From an uncultured Gemmiger sp. (GTDB lineage Bacteria; Bacillota; Clostridia; Oscillospirales; Ruminococcaceae): DNA of 14,175 nt. Shown piece by piece: positions 6,684 through 12,564 of this stretch (position 1 is the stretch's first letter; each line of letters starts with the position of its first letter). Made by a program: the position numbers and the translations under genes. The DNA lies in contig CAUEKL010000039.1 of NCBI GenBank assembly GCA_959018215.1, positions 1-14,175 on the forward strand, given 5' to 3'. The notes beneath the pieces are model-generated. The model worked only from the letters and a program-made list of their open reading frames with translations. It had not been told where the DNA came from and searched no databases.

Positions 6684-7114
6684 CCGAACAATCTACCCAA
6701 TTTACCCACCGTCCGGTACGCACCGGCGCCATGACCCTGCTGATTACGGCGGTCCTCATCTGCCTGGCGGTGCTGGCGGTGCTGGCACTGTCCACCGCCC
6801 GGGCGGATCTGGCCATGGCGGACAAGGCCCTGACCGGCCTGCAAAGCCAGGCACAGACGGAAACTCTGGGACAGGAATACCTGGCGCGGCTGGACGCTGC
6901 CCTGAAAGCGGGGACGGACCTCCCGAAGGAGGCCGCTACACAGGCAGATGGAACGATTCTGGCCAATCTGTCGGTCAATGACGGCACGTTGGAAATTGTG
7001 GTCCGCCCCCGGCAGGCTACATCAGATGACCCGGCGGCCTATGAGATCCTGACCTGGCGGCTTTCCACCAGCTGGGAGCCCGATCAGAGCCTGGATCTTT
7101 GGAATGGAATGTGA
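6680..7114 (+). CDS. PilX/GspK-like putative minor pseudopilin
   Basis: Protein of 144 residues with a polar N-terminus, then RTGAMTLLITAVLICLAVL as a membrane span at about 17-38. Gly16 followed by Ala-Met-Thr-Leu-Leu resembles the Gly-x-Ala-Leu-x start of GspK/PilX-type subunits, which, like this protein, lack the glutamate at position 5. After the span, a charged helix and a small domain rich in Thr/Asp follow (about 90-140). It starts by ATGA overlap with the previous gene and stops 14 bases before the pilT start. Likely the tip or priming subunit of the pilin-like set; this is inference from sequence layout and gene order. Confidence 0.68.
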   Translation: MTEQSTQFTHRPVRTGAMTLLITAVLICLAVLAVLALSTARADLAMADKALTGLQSQAQTETLGQEYLARLDAALKAGTDLPKEAATQADGTILANLSVNDGTLEIVVRPRQATSDDPAAYEILTWRLSTSWEPDQSLDLWNGM

Positions 7115-7128
7115 AAGGAAACAGCACC

Positions 7129-8199
7129 ATGGAAATTGTGGATGTTTTGAAGCAGGCGCTTGACCTGGGCGCTTCGGATATTTTTATCATTGCCGGCCTT
7201 CCGCTGACCTATAAGGTCAACGGCCGTCAGCAGCGGGTGGGGGATCGGCTGATGCCGGAAGGAACCCGCGAATTTGTGGAAGGCATTTATTCCCTCTGCG
7301 GGCGCAGCCCCGAGCGGATGGAAATTCCGGATGCCGATGATGATTTCTCTTTTGCCATTCCCCAGATGGGCCGTTTCCGGGCCAATGTGCTGCATCAGCG
7401 CGGCACTCTGGCCATGGTCCTGCGGGTCATCCGCTTCGGTTTGCCGGATCCCCAGGCGCTGGGCATCCCTTCCCAGGTCATGCAGGCGGCAAATAAGCTC
7501 AAGGGGATGGTGCTGGTCACCGGCCCTGCCGGCAGCGGCAAATCCACCACCCTGGCCTGCCTGATTGACGCCATCAATCATAAGCGGGAATCCCATATCA
7601 TCACCATGGAGGACCCCATCGAGTATATCCATCGCCATGACCGCAGCATCGTGACCCAGCGGGAGATCGGCAGCGATGCCCCCAGCTATGTCAGTGCCCT
7701 GCGCAGTGCATTGCGGGAAAGCCCGGACGTGATTCTGTTGGGGGAGATGCGGGACCTGGAGACCATCGAGGTGGCCATGACCGCCGCCGAGACCGGCCAG
7801 CTCCTCTTTTCCACCCTGCACACCACCGGGGCAGCCAACACCATCGATCGTATCATTGATGTGTTTCCGGCCAGCCAGCAGAGCCAGGTGCGCATCCAAC
7901 TTTCCATGGTACTGCAGACGGTCATCAGCCAGCAGCTGATTCCCACCACCGACGGAGGACAGACCGCAGTCTTTGAGGTGATGAACAACAATGCTGCCAT
8001 CAAGAATCTGATCCGGGAAGCCAAGACCCATCAGATCGATGCAGCCATCCAGGCGGGGGCGTCGGAAGGAATGTGTACCATGGACGACAGCCTGTGCCGG
8101 TTGTATGCCCAGAAGCGCATCACCCGGGATACGGCGCTGACCTACTGCCTGCGGTATGAGACGATGGTGCGCAAGCTCAGCGCCATCGAAAGCCTGTAA
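7129..8199 (+). CDS. pilT: PilT-type AAA+ motor ATPase
   Basis: Hexameric secretion/pilus ATPase; PilT proteins normally drive filament disassembly (retraction). All family motifs are present in 356 residues: N-terminal PAS-like domain with ASDIFIIAG (15-23), Walker A GPAGSGKST (132-140), Asp box ITMEDPIEYIH (158-168), Walker B VILLGEMRD (201-209), His box STLHTTGA (228-235), and the PilT-specific AIKNLIRE (290-297; usually AIRNLIRE). That last motif separates it from PilB/GspE. There is no N1 domain or zinc motif of PilB. ATG 7129 with AAAGGAA at 7114-7120 is preferred over the in-frame TTG at 7099, which overlaps the previous gene and adds ten non-family residues. It is the only pilus ATPase visible in the operon. 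Confidence 0.93.
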   Translation: MEIVDVLKQALDLGASDIFIIAGLPLTYKVNGRQQRVGDRLMPEGTREFVEGIYSLCGRSPERMEIPDADDDFSFAIPQMGRFRANVLHQRGTLAMVLRVIRFGLPDPQALGIPSQVMQAANKLKGMVLVTGPAGSGKSTTLACLIDAINHKRESHIITMEDPIEYIHRHDRSIVTQREIGSDAPSYVSALRSALRESPDVILLGEMRDLETIEVAMTAAETGQLLFSTLHTTGAANTIDRIIDVFPASQQSQVRIQLSMVLQTVISQQLIPTTDGGQTAVFEVMNNNAAIKNLIREAKTHQIDAAIQAGASEGMCTMDDSLCRLYAQKRITRDTALTYCLRYETMVRKLSAIESL

Positions 8200-8228
8200 A
8201 CGGGCAGAATCGAGGGGGAAAAGTGTAT

Positions 8229-9488
8229 ATGCAACGCATCCGCGAAAGTTGGCTGCGCGTACGCACCAGCACCTTGCTGCTGGCCAAATGGTTGGTCCTG
8301 GCAGCGGTGGTGGGCGTATTGTGCGGCGGCATCGGCGCGGCGTTTTACCATGCCATTACGGGCGTTACAGCCCTGCGCACCCGGCATCCCTGGCTGTTGT
8401 TCACCCTGCCGCTGGTTGGCCTGGTGATCGTGGCCATTTATAAGCTGACCCGTACCGAAGGTCAGGGCACCGATAATGTGATCGACGCTGTTCAGGACGG
8501 CAAACCTCTGCAGGTTCTGTTGCTGCCGGCTATTTTTGTGGCCACGGTGCTGACCCATATGGCCGGCGGCAGCGCCGGGCGAGAGGGTGCGGCTTTGCAA
8601 ATGGGCGGCGACATCGGCTGGCACGCCGGTAAGCTGCTGCACCTCTCCGATCACGATTGCCGGGTGGCCACCATTTGCGGCATGGCGGCCTTTTTTACGG
8701 CTCTGTTCGGTACACCTCTGGCCGCCACCATGTTTGCCATGATGGTCATCAATGTGGGGCTTGTGTTTTACGCAGCGTTTATCCCGGCCTATGCGGCCTC
8801 TCTTGTGTCCTACGGCCTTTGTACATTGTTGCATGTCACCCCGGTGCGGTTTTCGGTCACAGCGCCGGCAACTGCACCGCTTCCCGTCGTGCAGACGGCC
8901 GGGTTTGGTCTGGCCTGTGCCATTGTTACCATGCTGTTCTGTGCCGTGCTCCGCTTCACGGGGCGCCGGATGCAGCGCTGGTTTCCCAATCCATGGGTGC
9001 GCGTTGTGGTCGGCGGTGCCGTCGTGGTAGCAGCCACCCTGCTGTATGGGTCCATGCGATATAACGGCGCCGGTACCGATGTGATTCAGCAGGCCATCGA
9101 GAAGGGACAGGCCCTGCCGTGGGACTTCCTGCTCAAGATCCTTTTTACGGCAATCACCCTGGCGGCCGGTTATAAAGGCGGGGAAGTGGTTCCCAGTTTC
9201 TTTATCGGCGCCACCTTCGGCTGCGTGGCCGCACCGCTGTTCGGACTTCCCGCCGGTTTTGGGGCGGCCCTGGGCATGGTGGCCGTGTTCTGCGGTGCCA
9301 CCAACTGCCTGTTTTCTTCGCTGGCGCTGGCGGTGGAGGTGTTCGGCTCCCAGGGGCTTTTGTACTTTGGAGTGGTCTGCGGGATTTGCCATGCCCTCAC
9401 CGGATATACGGGGCTGTACAGCCACCAGGGCTTTGTAACGGCCAAGATGGAATCCGAATATCACAGCGACCACCATGGCCATTATTGA
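8229..9488 (+). CDS. CLC-family chloride channel/antiporter
   Basis: Polytopic CLC protein of 419 residues that moves chloride or another halide across the membrane, probably in exchange for protons. The gating-glutamate block GGSAGREGAALQMGG gives Glu119. KGGEVVPSFFIGATFG (316-331) corresponds to the second filter region, and FGTPLAATMFAMMV to the helix that follows the gate. The first filter, usually Gly-Ser-Gly-Ile-Pro, reads GQGTD here (78-82). No CBS domain is present. The tail ESEYHSDHHGHY is rich in histidine and acid. Start: GAGGGGG at 8212-8218 is 10 bases from ATG 8229 but only 4 from the in-frame GTG 8223, so ATG is preferred. It follows pilT by 29 bases with no terminator, so may ride the operon; a functional link is not evident. 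Confidence 0.9.
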   Translation: MQRIRESWLRVRTSTLLLAKWLVLAAVVGVLCGGIGAAFYHAITGVTALRTRHPWLLFTLPLVGLVIVAIYKLTRTEGQGTDNVIDAVQDGKPLQVLLLPAIFVATVLTHMAGGSAGREGAALQMGGDIGWHAGKLLHLSDHDCRVATICGMAAFFTALFGTPLAATMFAMMVINVGLVFYAAFIPAYAASLVSYGLCTLLHVTPVRFSVTAPATAPLPVVQTAGFGLACAIVTMLFCAVLRFTGRRMQRWFPNPWVRVVVGGAVVVAATLLYGSMRYNGAGTDVIQQAIEKGQALPWDFLLKILFTAITLAAGYKGGEVVPSFFIGATFGCVAAPLFGLPAGFGAALGMVAVFCGATNCLFSSLALAVEVFGSQGLLYFGVVCGICHALTGYTGLYSHQGFVTAKMESEYHSDHHGHY

Positions 9489-10126
9489 GCTGCGGCATAG
9501 TAAGCGGGGGTGTCTCCGTTCAGCAGCAAGCTGGCCACCGGGATGGAGTCGCTGACCTGCGCGGTAGCGGTGTTTCCGTCCAGAATCATGCTGATGGTTA
9601 CGTTCAGGTCCAGTGTGATGGTGTATTGGGTGCGGTTGACGGAAACCGACCGGGTTTCCTCCTGCAGGGTGCCCTCCACATAGGCATCCGGCAGCAATGT
9701 CAGTTTCCAGGTGGGACCAAGCCCTCCGAAGGCGGTAATGCCGGTGAGGCTGCCGTAGGGGATCTCCAGATCTGTTTCTTCCAGGACCGACAGGGAATCC
9801 GTCACGGCCTGGATCAGAGCGGAACGGGCGAGGTTCAGCGCAGCGGTGTCGGCACGGACGGCCAGCAACTCGCCAGTGTCGGTGTACTCCAGCAGATACA
9901 GTTCCTGGTACAGGGTGGGGTGTGCTTCCATTTCTTCACTAACTGCCCGGTTCATGGCATTTACCACAATGGCACGGCATTCGTATTCGGCCAGTTCTTC
10001 CAGCGTGGGCTTGAAAGAGGTCTGTACAAGGTATAAGTATCCGCAGCCCAGCAGCCCAAAGACGACGGCAACGACACTTAAGCGACGGCGGATAGGGTGG
10101 AACGGCTTTTTGCATTTGCGTCGCAA
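9482..10126 (-). CDS. yunB: Sporulation protein YunB
   Basis: Homologue of Bacillus subtilis YunB, a membrane-anchored protein made in the mother cell during sporulation. Its 214 residues show a basic N-terminus, one membrane span (about 15-35) and an extracytoplasmic domain. Matching blocks include KPTLEELAEYECRAIVVNAMN after the span, the central IPYGSLTGITAFGGLGPTW (B. subtilis: IPLGQVTGN...LGNLGP) and the end SDSIPVASLLLNGDTPAYY (B. subtilis: NVPVSIKAVQGEVPQFY). Start: AGGAGGG at 10134-10140 lies 7 bases before TTG 10126; the ATG at 10133 is in another frame. The gene faces the CLC gene and their stops overlap by 7 bases. It marks the host as a spore former or a recent descendant of one. 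Confidence 0.9.
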   Translation of the reverse strand: MRRKCKKPFHPIRRRLSVVAVVFGLLGCGYLYLVQTSFKPTLEELAEYECRAIVVNAMNRAVSEEMEAHPTLYQELYLLEYTDTGELLAVRADTAALNLARSALIQAVTDSLSVLEETDLEIPYGSLTGITAFGGLGPTWKLTLLPDAYVEGTLQEETRSVSVNRTQYTITLDLNVTISMILDGNTATAQVSDSIPVASLLLNGDTPAYYAAAQ

Positions 10127-10133
10127 GGGGCAT

Positions 10134-10140
10134 CCCTCCT
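10134..10140 (-). promoter_or_regulatory. Ribosome binding site deciding a TTG start
   Basis: AGGAGGG on the minus strand, 7 bases before the TTG of yunB at 10126. The ATG starting at 10133 is too close and out of frame, so the TTG is the start. Confidence 0.78.
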
Positions 10141-10162
10141 TTGAAACTTACGTGTTCCCGCC

Positions 10163-10190
10163 ATTTTATGCCGCGAAAGAAAAAAGTGCC
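10163..10190 (-). promoter_or_regulatory. Possible sigma-E-type promoter of yunB
   Basis: Minus-strand CATAAAAT (10170-10163) is close to the sporulation sigma-E -10 (CATACAAT). GGCACTTT (10190-10183) is a weak match to the -35 with a short 12-base spacer. It lies about 35 bases before the TTG. B. subtilis yunB is sigma-E dependent, so this is plausible but weak. Confidence 0.35.
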
Positions 10191-10239
10191 ATTTTTTTGC
10201 AAAAAAAGTGTTGACAAGCAGGTACTTCCTTGCTATAAT
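10191..10239 (+). promoter_or_regulatory. Strong tRNA promoter with UP-element-like tract
   Basis: -35 TTGACA (10211-10216), 17-base spacer, -10 TATAAT (10234-10239) with TGC just before it: a full consensus sigma-A promoter with extended -10. Immediately upstream, A-T7-GC-A7 at 10191-10207 (about -55 to -39) fits the UP-element pattern for RNA polymerase alpha subunits. Predicted start near 10246. Confidence 0.9.
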
Positions 10240-10245
10240 TATCTT

Positions 10246-10263
10246 CGTTGCCTGACGGCAACG
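10246..10263 (+). other. Leader hairpin at the tRNA transcript 5' end
   Basis: CGTTGCC (10246-10252), loop TGAC, GGCAACG (10257-10263): a perfect 7-bp stem that begins at or within a base or two of the predicted transcription start, 9 bases before the mature tRNA. It would be part of the precursor removed by RNase P. Confidence 0.65.
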
Positions 10264-10272
10264 CAAAAGCTT

Positions 10273-10348
<76 letters not shown>

Positions 10349-10350
10349 AA

Positions 10351-10381
10351 AGACCTGAAACTTCGGTTTCAGGTCTTTTTT
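10351..10381 (+). terminator. Intrinsic terminator with UUCG loop after tRNA-Ala
   Basis: AGACCTGAAAC (10351-10361) pairs perfectly with GTTTCAGGTCT (10366-10376) around a TTCG loop closed by C-G, the very stable UUCG tetraloop. T5 (10377-10381) follows. It begins 2 bases after the tRNA CCA. Confidence 0.95.
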
Positions 10382-10424
10382 GTTATATCCGGGGATCCCA
10401 GCCACGCAAGTAAGGTGTAGGTCA

Positions 10425-10453
10425 TGGACTTGTCCTTGGTGCACTGCTATAAT
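10425..10453 (+). promoter_or_regulatory. Promoter of the two-component operon
   Basis: -35-like TGGACT (10425-10430), 17-base spacer, -10 TATAAT (10448-10453) with TGC before it (extended -10). Predicted start near 10460, giving a leader of about 55 bases. Confidence 0.72.
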
Positions 10454-10514
10454 AAAATGCAAGGTTACTCGTTGATTGGGGCGGAATGCGAAGATTGCCC
10501 CGGGAGGTCCATCC

Positions 10515-11183
10515 ATGAAGATTCTGATTGTAGAAGACGAGGCGCCTCTGGCCCGGACTATACAGACCGTGCTGCAAGGCGGTGGATATGACGCTTGTGT
10601 GTGCCCGGATGCAGAACAGGCCTACGATGCTTTGCAGGAACAAAAGGTGGATTTGATTCTTTTGGATCGGATGTTGCCTGCTATGGATGGCGTTTCTTTG
10701 GCCAAGCTGCTGCGCAACCAGGGCGTGCATACTCCCATTTTGTTTTTGACGGCCCTGGGCGAGGTGGAGCAGCGTATTGCCGGACTGGATGCTGGCGGAG
10801 ATGACTATCTGACCAAGCCTTTTCATAACGGAGAGTTGCTGGCACGGGTTCGGGCGCTGATTCGAAGGTCCGAACATACTTCCCCAACATACACCGTTGG
10901 CAACGTTACTTTTGATGAGGCGAGTATGCAGTTGACCGGCCCGTCCGGCAGTATGCCCGTGACCGGAAAGCTTTGCGCTTTGGCAGAACTGATGTTTCAA
11001 AAAGCAAACCAGGTGGTGACCCGGCGGGAAATTTTTTCTGCTGTATGGGGGCTGGGTTCCGAGGCGGAAGAAGCGGTCATCGACAATTACATTTACTTCT
11101 TACGGCGGGCGCTGCGCCGCGTGGGGGCTGACGTGCAGGTCCTCACCATTCATGGCACCGGTTACCGTCTGACTACGCCATGA
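10515..11183 (+). CDS. OmpR/PhoB-family response regulator
   Basis: DNA-binding response regulator of 222 residues, the output half of the two-component system with the next gene. Receiver domain 1-115: acidic pocket E7-D8-E9, phospho-acceptor Asp51 in LILLDRMLPAMDG, Thr79 and Lys101 in YLTKPF. The winged-helix effector domain occupies about 127-220: KLCALAELMF, VVTRREIFSAVW, VIDNYIYFLRRALR and the ending IHGTGYRLTTP. Start: ATG 10515 has GGGAGGT at 10502-10508 and begins exactly at the conserved MKILIVEDE; an upstream in-frame ATG at 10476 would add 13 non-family residues and is rejected. The stop overlaps the kinase start (ATGA). Its targets cannot be read here, though the lipoprotein gene downstream is a candidate. 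Confidence 0.95.
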   Translation: MKILIVEDEAPLARTIQTVLQGGGYDACVCPDAEQAYDALQEQKVDLILLDRMLPAMDGVSLAKLLRNQGVHTPILFLTALGEVEQRIAGLDAGGDDYLTKPFHNGELLARVRALIRRSEHTSPTYTVGNVTFDEASMQLTGPSGSMPVTGKLCALAELMFQKANQVVTRREIFSAVWGLGSEAEEAVIDNYIYFLRRALRRVGADVQVLTIHGTGYRLTTP

Positions 11184-12436
11184 CAGGACAAAGCACGCTC
11201 AAGCAGTTGCAGGACAAGCTCCGGCGCAGCGGCACGTGGCTGTTGCTTGGGGTATTCTGTGTGTTAGGGGTGATTATCTGTCGGCAAATCACCCAGGTAA
11301 TGCAGCAAAACTATGATGACCGTTTTACCGACGCCCGGGAGCTGATGGAAAAAGCTGTTCTGGAAAGTACACGGGTAGACCTGGAGCAGCTGTCTTTGCT
11401 GGAACAGCAGTATGGCGTTTTTCTCTATCTGTATAACCGTGGTGAAGAGATCGAGTTACCGTATTCTATCAGCGAGCAAAAAGAAGCGTGGCAGCCCCAG
11501 GCAGCGGCCCTGATACAAAGCTGCCGCGGGACATTGTTGCCGGAAGAAGACCAGCTTCAGAAAGAGTCTTCTCTTGCGGGAGTACGGGCATCTTACACCA
11601 TGCAGCGGCTGGAATCCGGGCAAACGGCAGAACTATTGATTCTGCAACCCAATGATGCAATGAATAACGCAATCCTGCGGGCTTGCCTGGGACCGACAGC
11701 AGCTTTGCTTCTGGCGTGCCTGCTCCTGATTGCTTTCTACCGGCTTTGGCTGACCCGTGCCTTTGCACCTGCCTATGCGGCACAAAAGGCACAGTTGGAC
11801 TTTTTGTCTTTGGCTGGTCATGAATTGCGGACGCCGGTTACGGTGATTCGCTCCAACACAGAACTGTTGGCACAGGGAAAAGACAGTTCTCGTGATATGC
11901 TGCGCAACATTCAGACCGAGACCCTGCGGATGGATGTTTTGATTGAAGACTTGATTCTTTTTTCTCGGGTACAGACCAAAAATCTGCGGTTGAATCTTCA
12001 GCGGGTGGATGCCTGCGAACTTCTGCTGGATTGCTACACACGGTTTTACCCGTTGCTGAACGCAGAAGGACGCCATCTGATTTTGCAGCCCCCACCGGAA
12101 GAGGATGTATCCTTGCAGGCTGACCCCATGCGTCTGGGCCAGCTGCTGGGAATCCTTGTGTCCAACGCCAACGCCCATACACCTGAAGGAACGACAGTGA
12201 CGCTGGGGCTGGAGCAAAAAGACGGCTGGGTGGAATTGTATGTACAGGACGACGGCCCAGGCTTGCCTCCGGACAGCAAACAGTCTGGGACGGTCCAGGG
12301 CACACACCTGGGGGTGGGGCTTCCCATCGCCCGGGAACTGGCAAAAATGCAAGGCGGTATTCTATTGCAGCAAAACAGATGCCCGCATGGCGCCCGTCTG
12401 GCTTTTCGCTTTCCGCTGATGCAGGATTCACATTAA
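11180..12436 (+). CDS. Two-component sensor histidine kinase
   Basis: Membrane sensor kinase of 418 residues, partner of the preceding regulator. Membrane spans at about 19-36 and 170-188 enclose an extracellular sensor region of about 130 residues with no recognised fold. The HisKA H-box LSLAGHELRTPVTVI places the phospho-acceptor at His214. The HATPase_c part has the N-box around Asn329 (ILVSNANAHTP), G1 DDGPG (357-361) and G2 GVGLPIARELAKMQGG (378-393). Only about 20 residues separate the second span from the H-box, so there is no room for a HAMP domain. The start overlaps the regulator stop. It is followed by a strong terminator, so the operon is two genes. The stimulus is unknown. Confidence 0.94.
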   Translation: MTGQSTLKQLQDKLRRSGTWLLLGVFCVLGVIICRQITQVMQQNYDDRFTDARELMEKAVLESTRVDLEQLSLLEQQYGVFLYLYNRGEEIELPYSISEQKEAWQPQAAALIQSCRGTLLPEEDQLQKESSLAGVRASYTMQRLESGQTAELLILQPNDAMNNAILRACLGPTAALLLACLLLIAFYRLWLTRAFAPAYAAQKAQLDFLSLAGHELRTPVTVIRSNTELLAQGKDSSRDMLRNIQTETLRMDVLIEDLILFSRVQTKNLRLNLQRVDACELLLDCYTRFYPLLNAEGRHLILQPPPEEDVSLQADPMRLGQLLGILVSNANAHTPEGTTVTLGLEQKDGWVELYVQDDGPGLPPDSKQSGTVQGTHLGVGLPIARELAKMQGGILLQQNRCPHGARLAFRFPLMQDSH

Positions 12437-12441
12437 AACAC

Positions 12442-12486
12442 TGCCCGGAACCGGGATGGGGCAATTTCGGTTCCGGGCATTTTTTT
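12442..12486 (+). terminator. Intrinsic terminator after the two-component genes
   Basis: TGCCCGGAACCG (12442-12453) pairs perfectly over 12 bp with CGGTTCCGGGCA (12468-12479), followed by T7 (12480-12486). It begins 5 bases after the kinase stop. Confidence 0.95.
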
Positions 12487-12564
12487 GAGCAGGCTTACAG
12501 GATTTTTTGAGATAGGATTCGGTATGCTGACCTTGTTCCCAATATAGAAAAGGAGGTCTTTTTC

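Noticed and set aside
7099..7128. TTG start for pilT, ten codons earlier
   Set aside because: Overlaps the preceding gene and adds residues outside the family; ATG 7129 has a better ribosome site.
7084..8031. Antisense open frame (315 codons) opposite pilT
   Set aside because: The plus strand carries every PilT motif; the antisense protein has low-complexity composition and no family features.
8200..8228. Fluoride riboswitch before the CLC gene
   Set aside because: Only 29 bases separate it from pilT, too short for the crcB-type fold, and no matching elements are seen there.
8142..9482. Long antisense open frame (446 codons) opposite the CLC gene
   Set aside because: Rich in His, Gln and Gly with no domain pattern; it mirrors the GC-rich codons of a clear CLC gene and lacks a ribosome site.
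10476..10514. Earlier ATG for the response regulator
   Set aside because: Adds 13 residues before the conserved receiver start; GGGAGGT is correctly placed for ATG 10515 instead.
12507..12528. Promoter TTGAGA with TATGCT before the lipoprotein gene
   Set aside because: The spacer is only 10 bases, too short for a sigma-A promoter; no better pair was found in 12487-12548.
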